Part shown: positions 24,791 through 33,118 of the stretch, one piece after another | Position numbering within the stretch: the stretch's first letter is position 1 | How the letters are laid out: every line of letters starts with the position of its first letter | From: Bacteroidales bacterium | Lineage (GTDB): Bacteria; Bacteroidota; Bacteroidia; Bacteroidales; Marinilabiliaceae | DNA: 64,000 bases | Reading direction: 5' to 3' | NCBI GenBank assembly: GCA_024401295.1 | Contig: JAKSLG010000013.1 | Span: 1 to 64,000, forward strand | Position numbers and translations under genes: made by a program | The notes under the pieces: generated by a model | The model's database searches: none | What the model was told of the DNA's origin: nothing | What the model saw: the letters and a program-made list of their open reading frames with translations, nothing else

Positions 24791-25537
24791 TTATTTTACG
24801 ACAACCTTTGCACCATTCATCACATAGATGCCACGCTTAGGCTCTGTTACTCTGCGACCCATAAGGTCATAAAGTACGGCATCTGCTGCCTCGTTGAGAG
24901 TAATAACTTTGACGCTTGTCAATGTGCTATTGTCAACAGTAACTTTCTTGTAAAGTTTGATAGCCTTTTCTGCACCTTCTGAGTAATAGCGGAAACGGTT
25001 AGATGTTGGGTCTTTTTTGCTGTCCTTAAACTGAAGAAGATATCCGTTTGCCGACTGGATGTTTATATTCAATTTGCCTTTGCTGTTGATTTCTGTTTTG
25101 ATTTTGTTTGGATATGTTTTCTCATTGCTAGCTTTTATATCTGCTTTGATAACACCTGACTCTGGATCAATTTCAAGACTATTGTATCCAATATAGAATC
25201 CACTCTTTGAGCAAATAGTGTATTCACCTTCATTTTCAGCGTCTTTGGCAATAGTGAATGCTGCAGCATCTGTTTGCGCATTGCTCAAAATGTATCGCGT
25301 ATCATTGTTGTCATGAGGCATGTCAGCTTCAAAGAAATTTAGTTTTGCCTCAATTCCGTCTTTGTCGAGTGATCCATCGAATACGTATGCGATGTCATTG
25401 TCATCATCATACTCTCTAACAATCAGGTATTCACCACTCCAATCAGTTGGTTCACTCTGTACCTTCTGATATACAACAGTTTGTGCCATGGCACTGATGC
25501 CTGCAAAGAGGCTCAAAATTGTAAGAATTTTTTTCAT
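24791..25537 (-). CDS. Secreted protein with T9SS-type C-terminal signal
   Basis: 248 residues: signal peptide MKKILTILSLFAGISAMA, a beta-rich central domain, and a C-terminal sorting-signal-like tail (about 218-248) with YDLMGRRV ... GIYVMNGAKVVVK. That tail is the type A T9SS pattern (Y-x-x-x-G-R-x-V ... G-I-Y-x-x-x-G-x-K-x-x-x-K). The central pattern EPTDWSGEYLIV, DAAAFTI, GFYIGYN, RFRYY and AIKLYKK resembles a small module I recall as recurring in Bacteroidales surface proteins. Its function is unknown. It is followed after 9 bases by the His-rich gene; whether it belongs to the metal operon is open. Confidence 0.7.
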   Translation of the reverse strand: MKKILTILSLFAGISAMAQTVVYQKVQSEPTDWSGEYLIVREYDDDNDIAYVFDGSLDKDGIEAKLNFFEADMPHDNNDTRYILSNAQTDAAAFTIAKDAENEGEYTICSKSGFYIGYNSLEIDPESGVIKADIKASNEKTYPNKIKTEINSKGKLNINIQSANGYLLQFKDSKKDPTSNRFRYYSEGAEKAIKLYKKVTVDNSTLTSVKVITLNEAADAVLYDLMGRRVTEPKRGIYVMNGAKVVVK

Positions 25538-25562
25538 TTGCGTTTATGATTTTTGTTTTTTG

Positions 25563-25570
25563 CAAATATA
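25563..25570 (-). promoter_or_regulatory. Candidate -7 box TATATTTG of the secreted-protein gene
   Basis: Read on the minus strand the site is TATATTTG, a full TAnnTTTG match, 25 bases before the ATG at 25537. No TTTG is present at 19-21 bases upstream. It may drive the whole efflux run down to 18806. Confidence 0.4.
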
Positions 25571-25633
25571 AAACAATTGAAAAATAAATGTACTCTTTTC
25601 TTTGATAATCTTGTCGCATATGAACAAATAAAA

Positions 25634-25659
25634 GAGACCGCTCCTCATGGAACGGTCTC
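25634..25659 (-). terminator. Terminator of amtB
   Basis: On the minus strand GAGACCG ... CGGTCTC forms a stem with inner TCC/GGA pairing and a small loop, followed by TTTTATTTG. It lies about 80 bases after the amtB stop. Confidence 0.75.
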
Positions 25660-25739
25660 CAACGCTAAACTATAACAACTTTTACATCTGCTGTTGTCGG
25701 CAAACTTTTTTGCCAAGCGATGAAAATGCTTTTGTCTGT

Positions 25740-27128
25740 TTATTCTTCCTCTTTGAGCTTAGTCTGAGTCTCGTCATCGTAGTACTCAGCAAGTTCACGG
25801 AGGCGTCCGTAGTGCTCGTCGTGCTGTGATCGGTCAAGACCGAGTGCTTCGCTCTTTTCGGAAACACGCATTGGTATCATCTTGTTTGTCAGCCAATAGA
25901 GAGCGTATGTTGCACCGAATGTGTAAACAAAGACGATGAGAATTGCTATCACATGGTTGATGAAGAACTGCATGTGTGTAATGCCTTCTGCAGCAAGCGA
26001 TTCCTCTTCATAGCCATATACGAAGATACCAGTGAGAATTGTACCGACGATACCGCCAACGCCATGTGTCGGGAATACGTCGAGAGCGTCGTCGACTGAT
26101 GTGTGGTTCTTCCAGTGGCATGCCATGTTCGAGATGATGGCTGTGATGAATGCGATTGTGATTGAATCGCCAACAGAAACCCATCCTGCGCATGGAGTGA
26201 TTGCTACAAGACCGAGAACACCACCAACTGCTGCGCCCATGCCTGAAGGTTTGCGACCTGTGAGACAGTCGACGAGAATCCATACCATCATTGCTGTTGC
26301 AGCTGCCGTGTTCGTGTTGAGGAATGCCTTGATAGCCATGCCGTCAGCGTGAAGTGATGAACCTGCGTTGAAACCGAACCAGCCGAGCCAAAGAAGTGAT
26401 GCTCCGAGAATTACGTAAGGAACGTTGCCTGGCTCAGATTTCTTGTCTTTGCGTCGGCCAAGGAATATTGCACCAACGAGGGCTGCAATACCAGATGATG
26501 CGTGTACGACGATACCACCGGCAAAGTCTTTTACATGCATCTGTGCAAAGAGACCGTCTGGATGCCATGTGCAGTGTGCAAGTGGGCAATATACAACGAT
26601 GCAGAAGAGTACCATGAATACCGTATATGCCGAGAAACGTACGCGTTCTGCAAAAGAACCGGTGATAAGTGATGGGGTGATGATGGCAAATTTCATCTGG
26701 AAGAGAGCATACAGTGCAAGTGGAATTGTCAATCCGAGCTGCTCTGAGAGATAGTCTGTTGCCTGACCTCCAACGTTTTGGAATAAGAAATATGTGCAAG
26801 GGTTACCGATGATTCCAAGTCCTCCGACGTCTTCACCAAACGAAAGTGAAAAACCTACAACGACCCATATCACCGAAATGATACCCATAGCAATTATGGA
26901 TTGAAGAATTGTTGAAATGATGTTCTTCTTACGAACCATACCACCATAGAAGAATGATAGACCCGGCGTCATCATCAATACGAATATTGTGGCTGTTATC
27001 ATCCATGCAACATCGGCTGTGTCGATGTTTTCTGATAATTCCCATATTCCTTGTGTCTCAGGAATACATATGCCAAGTATGGCAAATAATACCATAAAGG
27101 CCATCATTATAATCCAACGTTTTTTCAT
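25740..27128 (-). CDS. amtB: Ammonium transporter
   Basis: A 462-residue inner-membrane channel of the Amt/MEP/Rh family. It has about eleven hydrophobic segments. The pore histidines are present at H209 (VVHASSG) and H355 (FPTHGVGG), and the MTPGLSFFYGGM entry block is at residues 53-64. An N-terminal hydrophobic stretch could act as the cleaved leader seen in some Amt proteins. The C-terminal tail (about 420-462) is charged and contains no GlnK domain; no glnK gene adjoins, though this pairing is frequent. Control would then rely on a PII protein encoded elsewhere, or on transcription. Confidence 0.95.
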   Translation of the reverse strand: MKKRWIIMMAFMVLFAILGICIPETQGIWELSENIDTADVAWMITATIFVLMMTPGLSFFYGGMVRKKNIISTILQSIIAMGIISVIWVVVGFSLSFGEDVGGLGIIGNPCTYFLFQNVGGQATDYLSEQLGLTIPLALYALFQMKFAIITPSLITGSFAERVRFSAYTVFMVLFCIVVYCPLAHCTWHPDGLFAQMHVKDFAGGIVVHASSGIAALVGAIFLGRRKDKKSEPGNVPYVILGASLLWLGWFGFNAGSSLHADGMAIKAFLNTNTAAATAMMVWILVDCLTGRKPSGMGAAVGGVLGLVAITPCAGWVSVGDSITIAFITAIISNMACHWKNHTSVDDALDVFPTHGVGGIVGTILTGIFVYGYEEESLAAEGITHMQFFINHVIAILIVFVYTFGATYALYWLTNKMIPMRVSEKSEALGLDRSQHDEHYGRLRELAEYYDDETQTKLKEEE

Positions 27129-27194
27129 TGTCGTATCTGTTTTTTTGATTATTACTTAAAATGTACTTTTTCTTTCTTGTGTAATTGAACAATG

Positions 27195-27224
27195 CAAAAT
27201 TACGATAATTTTTAATTATGCAAG
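27195..27224 (-). promoter_or_regulatory. Candidate promoter of amtB
   Basis: On the minus strand CTTG (27224-27221), an 18-base spacer and TAATTTTG (27202-27195) lie upstream of the ATG at 27128. The -7 box is a full match; the -33 box has one mismatch and the spacer is slightly short. Confidence 0.45.
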
Positions 27225-27333
27225 CATAAATACTTTAAAAATATAAGTAAAAATAGTTAAATGCTTTTAAAATGAAATTCGTGGCCGTGATTTCGCTTCG
27301 TTTTTATAGTATAGAAGGCTGGGGTAGGGCACA

Positions 27334-27362
27334 AAAAAATCCAGAGCCTTGCGACTCTGGAT
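27334..27362 (-). terminator. Terminator of the OmpP1/FadL-like gene
   Basis: On the minus strand TCCAGAG-TCGCAAGG-CTCTGGA is followed by TTTTTTT. It begins 24 bases after the stop codon. Confidence 0.85.
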
Positions 27363-27385
27363 TGATACTATATAATATATGTGTT

Positions 27386-28933
27386 TTAGAAACGGAAACC
27401 TAATGTGAGAATGATGTTGTTGTTGGTTGCTGTGAGTTTCGATGGCATATTGTCTGCGTCTGGATCGTAGATATATACGTCGTCGGCTGCTGGCAACATC
27501 CAACGGTCTTCTTGCTGCTTGTGGTTTACGTATGACATGTCAACAAAGAAGTTGTTTGTTCGGAAACCGATACCGCCCGAAATAGCGCGATTGATGAACT
27601 TGTTGTTGAGGATGCCATCGTTCAGTGGCGATGCCTGTACATTGAGACCGGCGCGAAGGTATAGGCATTCGAGCATGCGTCCTTCAAGACCTACGCGGAA
27701 TATGTGAGATGTCTTGAATGCATCCTTCATATTGTCCGTTACTTCGTTGTAGTAGTCTTCGTCATAGCCTTCGTCTGCATCTCTGAATTTGCTCTTCTTG
27801 TAGTTCTGATGCTCGTAGTCGAAGCTGATGATTGCGTGTGGGCCGATGATGCCTGCAAGGCTGGCAACAAATTTGCCCGGAGTACGATATTTATATTCGT
27901 ATTCGTCTTCGTCAGAATAGTGTGTTTCGTTTCTGTCAGCATCGTCAATCGAAGCAGAATAACGTTCAGTTATAGAGTAGAACGATGGTGAGTGGAGTGC
28001 AAAGCCGACACGCAGATAGCTGACAGGCGTAGCAATCACACCGAGTTTGAAGTTTACACCGCTGCCTTCCTGCTTCAGGCGTGTTGAATACGTGAAGTCG
28101 TCATAAACGCCATCATATATAGGTGTACCATAGAATTTCTCCTTGTGAACCATCGTCTCTCGATAGTCGAGTCGCTGGATTCCGATGCTGGCACCCCAGT
28201 TGATGATGTTCGAGATATTCATGCCGTAGCTAATGCTGAATTCACCTTTGTCGCCACGTTCCTTGACGCTGACCTTCTTGTCGATGAGGCCAACGCCGTC
28301 TTTGTCTGCACGAGCTGCAAGATCGAGTTTTGTCTCACCGTTCTCTACGAATGGCATTTCCCAGACATTCGTTTCGAAGTTGAGTGTATCGTTCTTTGCG
28401 ATGAGCCATCCGGCATTCCATGCAAGCTGTTCTGTGAACTTGTCTTCATAGTTGAAGTCTGCGCAGAAGTAGTCGAGCATCGAGTTGAAACCATAGAGAT
28501 CTTCGTATGAAGCATTGCGGTTGTAATCAGCCAATTTTGAGTAAGACACAGAGAATGTGCCTCCGAGCACACCGCTTGTCTTCTCTTTGGGTGCCGAAAC
28601 ATTAAATGCAAAACCGATACAGCTGAATGGAACCGATACCTTGTCATTTTCTGCTTTGTCGCCAAAAAAGCTTTGCGTCTCTGCACTGTTTATTGCAACG
28701 CCAAAACCAATGCCGAATTCGGTCGCTCTGTATGCGCCGATGCCTGCAGGGTTGATTGACTGCGATGTCAAATCTGCTCCGAGCGCACCAAATGCAGAAC
28801 CCATTGCCTGTGAGCGTGCCGTGCCAAGATATGTACTCTTGTTGAAACGCAGGACGTCGTTATGACCTTGTGCCCCTGCTGTGGCTATGCTGAATGATGC
28901 GGCAACGATTGTCGCCAATTTCTTTGCATTCAT
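27386..28933 (-). CDS. OmpP1/FadL/TodX-type outer-membrane barrel protein
   Basis: 515 residues with signal peptide (to about residue 21, TAGAQ), the block STYLGTARSQAMGSAFGALGADLT-like near 33-55 and NPAGIGAYR near 61-69. These match Bacteroidota members of the FadL-like group, in which the N-terminal part plugs a 14-strand barrel that takes up hydrophobic molecules. The protein ends with NNIILTLGFRF, a typical outer-membrane C-terminus with terminal Phe. Acidic runs (YSDEDEYEYKY near 338-348) lie in predicted surface loops. It could also be compared with PorV-type T9SS proteins, but PorV lies beside porU as a rule, and that gene is absent here. Confidence 0.8.
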   Translation of the reverse strand: MNAKKLATIVAASFSIATAGAQGHNDVLRFNKSTYLGTARSQAMGSAFGALGADLTSQSINPAGIGAYRATEFGIGFGVAINSAETQSFFGDKAENDKVSVPFSCIGFAFNVSAPKEKTSGVLGGTFSVSYSKLADYNRNASYEDLYGFNSMLDYFCADFNYEDKFTEQLAWNAGWLIAKNDTLNFETNVWEMPFVENGETKLDLAARADKDGVGLIDKKVSVKERGDKGEFSISYGMNISNIINWGASIGIQRLDYRETMVHKEKFYGTPIYDGVYDDFTYSTRLKQEGSGVNFKLGVIATPVSYLRVGFALHSPSFYSITERYSASIDDADRNETHYSDEDEYEYKYRTPGKFVASLAGIIGPHAIISFDYEHQNYKKSKFRDADEGYDEDYYNEVTDNMKDAFKTSHIFRVGLEGRMLECLYLRAGLNVQASPLNDGILNNKFINRAISGGIGFRTNNFFVDMSYVNHKQQEDRWMLPAADDVYIYDPDADNMPSKLTATNNNIILTLGFRF

Positions 28934-28983
28934 GTCTTTTCTTTTTTTATGTTGTTTCTTCTATGCTTTATTTTCTATTTGAA

Positions 28984-29013
28984 TAAGGCAGCGCAATGAT
29001 ATGCGCCGCCTTA
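28984..29013 (-). terminator. Hairpin after the low-complexity lipoprotein gene
   Basis: On the minus strand AAGGC-GGCGCA ... TGCGC-TGCCTT can pair with one mismatch, 8 bases after the stop. The following TTATTC is only a weak T-tract, so termination may be partial. Confidence 0.5.
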
Positions 29014-29020
29014 TGATTCC

Positions 29021-30493
29021 TTATCTGCGTCCGCCAGATCGTCCACCGCCGCTTGAGCTGCCTGCAGATCGTCCGCCGCCACCGCCGCTATATGAAGAAC
29101 GGCTTGATGAACCACCGCTGTATGATGAGCGGCTGCTGCTGCCTGCTGATGATCGGCTTGACGAGCTTCCGCTGTATGACGAGCGGTTTGAACTTCCTGA
29201 ATAGCTGCTGCCGGAAGACGAACGGTTTGATGAGCCGCTGTTATACGATGAGCGGTTTGAAGAACCACTATTGTATGATGCAGAGCGGTTGCCGCTTGTA
29301 GAACGTACGCTTGTCGCATTGTTTGATGATGACGAGCGAGATGTTGTATATGCTGAGTTTCTGCTCGTTGTCGATGTGCGTGACTGCGTTGCTGTCGTTG
29401 TCGCTGCACTTCGTGTCTGCTGGCTTGAGCTTGATGTTCTGCTGTTGCCTGAGTTCACAGTTCTGCTGCTGCTAGTACCTATACTCTGGCTGTGGCTTGT
29501 CGTTGCATTGCTGCTTCTGGTCTGAACTGCAGCAGTAGTGCGAGATCCAGAAGTCGATGACTGACGAGTGTATGAAACTGCAGAGTGTTCTCTGTTGTCT
29601 CTTGTGTACTGCGAAACTGTACGAGTTCTTTCTTCTGCACGTGAGCTTCTGTTTGATGCAGAAATGTTCTGACGAACTCCGCTGTATCCACCGCGTCCAT
29701 ATACTGTGCCACCTCTGTAAGGATGGTGGTGTGAAGCATGATAGTAGCTTGAGTAATAGTGATGGTGGTGATGGTGATGATGATATCCACCTACGCCATA
29801 CCAGCTGCCGCCGTAGTACCAAGGACCATACCATCCCCATGAGTAGTAGTAAGGATCGTAACCCCATCCCCATCCGTAGTGGTAATGGTGATGATGGCCC
29901 CATCCATAGTGGCTATAGCCCCAACCGTAATAGAAGTCGCTATAGTATGGGTTCGACCATGTCGGTACAACGTATGCATCTCCGTATCTGTCAACGTATA
30001 TATTCCAGTCATTGGAATATCTTACCGAAGTGAAGACTGGAGAGTAGTAGCGAACTGTTGACATTGGGCTATGGAAGCGAATGATACGCTCGGCATAGTC
30101 CTGGTCCATCTGTGAACCGTTGAATCCGCCAATCCATTCGCCATCGGCAACCTCAGCCTCGATATATGTTGTATCGTTGCTACTATAGATGACAGGGTCT
30201 TTCAAGATTATTCTCTTGTTGTCGCTGCCACCTATATCGCTGAAATCGCGGTTTGTGTTTCTCTCCACAATTCGTGTGGCGTTATAGTTATTGACCCTCT
30301 GGTCGTACTGAGCAATATCGCTCGCACTTATTTGCGATGTCGGGTTCTGCTCCGTAGCAACATTCAGAGTGCGTCTATTGCCGTAATAGAGATCATCATT
30401 GAGCGCATAGTTGCTCATGTGTCCTGTCGTTGCGCATGCTGTGAAAAGCATCGGAACTGCAGCAATTGCTGTTATTTTAACGATCGGTTTCAT
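29021..30493 (-). CDS. Low-complexity lipoprotein: His/Tyr/Trp/Gly-rich middle and Ser/Arg-rich tail
   Basis: 490 residues. A lipobox (LFTAC) follows a short leader, so the protein is lipidated and probably outer-membrane. Residues about 20-175 look globular. Residues about 180-275 are dominated by Tyr, Trp, Gly and His, with eight consecutive His in one run. From about 280 to the end the sequence is mostly Ser, Arg, Gly, Asn and Thr, with imperfect repeats of the type SGSSNRSSYN and a final GGGRSGGRR. I start at ATG 30493; a TTG two codons earlier is unlikely. The tail is strongly basic and disordered. The family is not recognised beyond similarity in style to Bacteroidota vitellogenin-like or YXWGXW-type lipoproteins. 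Function unknown; nearby genes are envelope genes. Confidence 0.75.
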   Translation of the reverse strand: MKPIVKITAIAAVPMLFTACATTGHMSNYALNDDLYYGNRRTLNVATEQNPTSQISASDIAQYDQRVNNYNATRIVERNTNRDFSDIGGSDNKRIILKDPVIYSSNDTTYIEAEVADGEWIGGFNGSQMDQDYAERIIRFHSPMSTVRYYSPVFTSVRYSNDWNIYVDRYGDAYVVPTWSNPYYSDFYYGWGYSHYGWGHHHHYHYGWGWGYDPYYYSWGWYGPWYYGGSWYGVGGYHHHHHHHHYYSSYYHASHHHPYRGGTVYGRGGYSGVRQNISASNRSSRAEERTRTVSQYTRDNREHSAVSYTRQSSTSGSRTTAAVQTRSSNATTSHSQSIGTSSSRTVNSGNSRTSSSSQQTRSAATTTATQSRTSTTSRNSAYTTSRSSSSNNATSVRSTSGNRSASYNSGSSNRSSYNSGSSNRSSSGSSYSGSSNRSSYSGSSSSRSSAGSSSRSSYSGGSSSRSSYSGGGGGRSAGSSSGGGRSGGRR

Positions 30494-30569
30494 GGTCAAT
30501 GTTTTTTATTGTTTCTATGCTGTAAGTAATCAATAATCGTACCAAAGATTGTTTTGCTGCGAATAAAAA

Positions 30570-31496
30570 TCAATGATTTTCGTGCGGAATAAGTATTTTA
30601 TAGCTCTTGCGACGCTGATTTGTCAGTTTGTTTTGTCTCAGCCAAGGGTTTAGATTCTTTATTGCTTTGTATGTCGTGTTGTTGTTGACTGCGAACATGG
30701 CGATGTCGTTGATTGTTGAATCGACTGTCATCGTGTGATATTCATACGGCTTATACAGGTCCTCTTTGTCGATGTTGAAGCCATATTTTTCCGGTGCAGC
30801 CATTATTATCTTGAATGCGGCAATGCGGAATACGTAGCGAGATGTCTCTTCGGCCCACAGCACGTTGAAGTACGAACTCTGCATTTGCGAGCTGATGTTT
30901 TTTATCACGCGTGCCTGTCCACCGTTATAGGCTGCAGCAACCAGTATCCACGAGCCGAGCGATTCGTATGCACGCTTCAGATACTTGCAGGCGGCAACGG
31001 TGCTCTTTTCGATGTTGTATCGCTCGTCAACTTCGTTGTTGATTTCGAGCGAGAGTTCCTTGCCGGTTGTCTCGAGTATCTGCCAAAGACCTACGGCTCC
31101 GGCTGGTGATTTTACTGTTGGAACGAGAGAACTTTCAGCAACAGCCAGATATTTGAAGTCGTTCGGAATACCGTTGGCCTCCAGAATCGGTTCGATTATT
31201 GGGAATATGCGGTTTGCTCGCTTGATTGTCAATATCATGTTCGTGTGCCAGAAGGTGTTGGTCAGCAACTCTCTGTCCATCGATTCGCGCACGTCGTCTC
31301 TCTCAAGTGGAAACTCTTCGCCGCAGAAATCTACCTTTTCTGGCATGACAGGAAGATATGTCGTATGTGGAAGTTCGGAATTCGTCTCTTGTCGTTCCTC
31401 GCCATCGCCTTTCACTGGTGTTGATGAACACATCAGCATCAAGACCATGCATCCGCTTGTCAGCATTGCAGCGAGGCATATTGATGTAATCTTCAT
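30570..31496 (-). CDS. Lytic transglycosylase, SLT domain (MltD-like)
   Basis: 308 residues. It cleaves peptidoglycan glycan strands to anhydro-muropeptides. The SLT domain (about 90-250) has catalytic Glu121 in AVAESSL, the GAVGLWQI block at 133-140 and AAAYNGG near 192-198. An N-terminal leader has two possible lipidation Cys (TSGC16 and LMC23), so it is membrane-anchored or periplasmic. The last 50 residues (NNTTYKAIKNLNPWLRQNKL) resemble a degenerate LysM, as in MltD. It has its own promoter-like element upstream. Confidence 0.9.
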   Translation of the reverse strand: MKITSICLAAMLTSGCMVLMLMCSSTPVKGDGEERQETNSELPHTTYLPVMPEKVDFCGEEFPLERDDVRESMDRELLTNTFWHTNMILTIKRANRIFPIIEPILEANGIPNDFKYLAVAESSLVPTVKSPAGAVGLWQILETTGKELSLEINNEVDERYNIEKSTVAACKYLKRAYESLGSWILVAAAYNGGQARVIKNISSQMQSSYFNVLWAEETSRYVFRIAAFKIIMAAPEKYGFNIDKEDLYKPYEYHTMTVDSTINDIAMFAVNNNTTYKAIKNLNPWLRQNKLTNQRRKSYKILIPHENH

Positions 31497-31526
31497 TGTG
31501 TGTCTGATTCTCTTCTAATTTATCTG

Positions 31527-31558
31527 CAAATATAAGTAAAACAATCGGTTCACACAAT
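31527..31558 (-). promoter_or_regulatory. Promoter of the lytic transglycosylase gene
   Basis: On the minus strand ATTG (31558-31555), a 20-base spacer and TATATTTG (31534-31527) fit the Bacteroidota consensus with one mismatch in the -33 box. The ATG is 31 bases downstream. Confidence 0.55.
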
Positions 31559-32160
31559 TCTGCATATACAAAAAAAAGTGGCGCCAAGATAATCCCGATG
31601 CTGCAAACTTATTGCTTAATGCGTTTATAACTCTCGTTTGGCGGATGCTTTTGCCTGCGTCGTAGTTAGAAGCAAGGTTCCGGCCTTGCACAATAACAAT
31701 GTGACATGCCATTCAAGTAGCAAAGTCGCTTTTCCGAAATGGCTTCAACGAAGCCATAAAAGTCGCCTTGAGCTGTTTGCGTTAAAAAAAATCGGTAAGA
31801 TCAGCGTAAAGCACGGCGAATGTCTGAGCGAAGCGAGTTTTTGCCGTGTAGCTGAGTGAGACGATTTTTTAGCGAGACAGCTCTCTGCGACGAGTCTTCT
31901 TCTTGCTTCGGTTCTTCTTCTGACGGACAGAAGAAGACTGCGAAGCTGAGCGTAAGCTAATGAAGAGGAAACTAAGCATGCAAGGCATGAAGCCTACGCC
32001 GAACGAAAGGAGCCAGCCCAGAAGAAGGGAGACAAAATCATGAAAAATCGTCGCATTATTCACACGCTAATCCTTCGAGATGCCTTCGGGATCCGTTCGG
32101 GATGGTCGTGCTGAGATTGCGAGGAAAATTATGCCGTGAAAGGGCAGGGCATTTGTGAAC

Positions 32161-32195
32161 AAAAAAAGTGGCATCGGACAAATGCCCGATGCCAC
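32161..32195 (-). terminator. Strong minus-strand terminator without an assigned gene
   Basis: GTGGCATCGG and CCCGATGCCAC (32168-32195) form a perfect long stem. On the minus strand it is followed by TTTTTTT (32167-32161). Upstream on that strand (32196-32424) there is no convincing gene, so it may end a small RNA. Confidence 0.65.
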
Positions 32196-32349
32196 ATTGC
32201 AGATTATGATGATTTTGCGTTTTGTTTATTCCTAAAAGCAAAAGTAACTAATTTAGTTTGTACTTCGCAATATTTGTCGCATTTAGTTGACCCGGATATG
32301 TGTGAATGTTCGCTTTTTAGTCTTTCGGAAGAGGTTTTATGGTATGAAA

Positions 32350-32381
32350 TTTGCTGGTTCGGATTTTTGTAGATACATTTG
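32350..32381 (+). promoter_or_regulatory. Consensus promoter of the SGNH hydrolase gene
   Basis: TTTG (32350-32353), 20 bases, TACATTTG (32374-32381): an exact match to the Bacteroidota housekeeping promoter. Transcription would begin near 32388, giving a leader of about 37 bases before ATG 32425. Confidence 0.75.
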
Positions 32382-32424
32382 TATGCTATGAACTTGAATA
32401 ACTTTTTAAAATCTTAAATTGAAA

Positions 32425-33084
32425 ATGAGAAATACATTATTGGCTCTTGCGCTCTCTCTCGTCTCGATTGTGGCGTCTGCGCAAGTTAAGAAGGTCTCAA
32501 TCCTCGGTGATTCCTATTCGACGTTTACTGGCGCAATTCCTGAAGGATATGCTCCTTTTTATCCAAACGACCGCAACGATGTGACGGCTGTTGAACAGAC
32601 CTGGTGGAGCCTCTATATCAAGGCTATGGGCTATCAGCTCGAAAAGAACGACTCGTGGGGCGGCACAACAATCTGCACAACTGGCTACGGCCATTTTGAC
32701 GTGACAAGCACGTCGTTCCTCAGCCGTGTCGACAGACTTGGTAATCCTGATATCATCTTCATTTTTGGTGGCACCAACGATGCTTGGGCAAACGCTCCGA
32801 TTGGCGAGTATAAATCGTCGGATTGGACAGCAGAAGATCTCAAGAACTATCGCCCGGCACTCTCGTGCCTTCTCGATAAGGTGAAAAAGCAATATCCGGA
32901 GGCAACAGTCTATGCTATTCTCAATTCTGAACTCAAGCAGGAAATCAATGAGTCGACACGCACAATCTGTGCCGAGAACAACGTTCAACTCATTGAGCTT
33001 CACGATATTGAAAAGCAGAATGGCCATCCGTCAATCAAAGGCATGGAAGCCATTTGCCAGCAATTGATGGAGGCGATAAAGTAG
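32425..33084 (+). CDS. Secreted SGNH/GDSL-type hydrolase
   Basis: 219 residues with signal peptide MRNTLLALALSLVSIVASA and mature start at Gln20. The SGNH fold is shown by block I ILGDSYS (nucleophile Ser30), the Gly/Asn block DSWGGTT, block III FGGTNDAW and the C-terminal GHPSIKGM with the catalytic His. Members hydrolyse esters such as acetyl groups on carbohydrates or lipids; the substrate here is not evident. The start at ATG 32425 is preferred over an in-frame TTG two codons earlier. The gene stands alone between its own promoter and terminator. Confidence 0.85.
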   Translation: MRNTLLALALSLVSIVASAQVKKVSILGDSYSTFTGAIPEGYAPFYPNDRNDVTAVEQTWWSLYIKAMGYQLEKNDSWGGTTICTTGYGHFDVTSTSFLSRVDRLGNPDIIFIFGGTNDAWANAPIGEYKSSDWTAEDLKNYRPALSCLLDKVKKQYPEATVYAILNSELKQEINESTRTICAENNVQLIELHDIEKQNGHPSIKGMEAICQQLMEAIK

Positions 33085-33118
33085 CATTTTTTCTCTCGTT
33101 CCGAGAATGCTCTTTTTT
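33083..33118 (+). terminator. Terminator of the SGNH hydrolase gene
   Basis: AGCATT (overlapping the stop codon) pairs with AATGCT at 33106-33111, with inner CTC/GAG pairing, followed by CTTTTTT. Confidence 0.7.

Larger units (their letters stand above)
31497..32424. other. 928-base region without a convincing gene between divergent genes
   Basis: The two flanking ends hold promoters (31527-31558 minus, 32350-32381 plus). Between about 31640 and 32160 the DNA is richer in G/C than usual intergenic DNA here. It contains fold-backs GCAAGG...CCTTGC (31671-31688) and ATGGCTTC-AAC-GAAGCCAT (31739-31757), and a direct repeat AAAGTCGC on both sides of the latter. Strings such as GAGCGAAGCGAG recur. 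A minus-strand 64-codon frame (31869-32063) starts with GTG and has one hydrophobic segment and a basic tail, but nothing else supports it. A strong minus-strand terminator at 32161-32195 has no recognised gene. Confidence 0.6.

Noticed and set aside
27386..28933. Interpretation as PorV of the type IX secretion system
   Set aside because: PorU is not next to it and the N-terminal blocks fit the general OmpP1/FadL group, so the narrower name is not justified.
29470..29905. Several long overlapping frames on both strands around the His/Tyr-rich lipoprotein
   Set aside because: They arise from the repetitive GAT/CAT-type codons of the true gene and encode low-complexity nonsense.
31671..31688. 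GCAAGG-TTCCGG-CCTTGC resembling a tRNA T-arm
   Set aside because: No matching acceptor, D or anticodon arms lie around it, and the tail CCA region is missing.
31869..32063. Minus-strand 64-codon frame with one hydrophobic segment and a basic tail
   Set aside because: It starts with GTG, has no promoter, no recognised family and lies in a fold-back-rich region. It is kept only as a remark in the intergenic entry.
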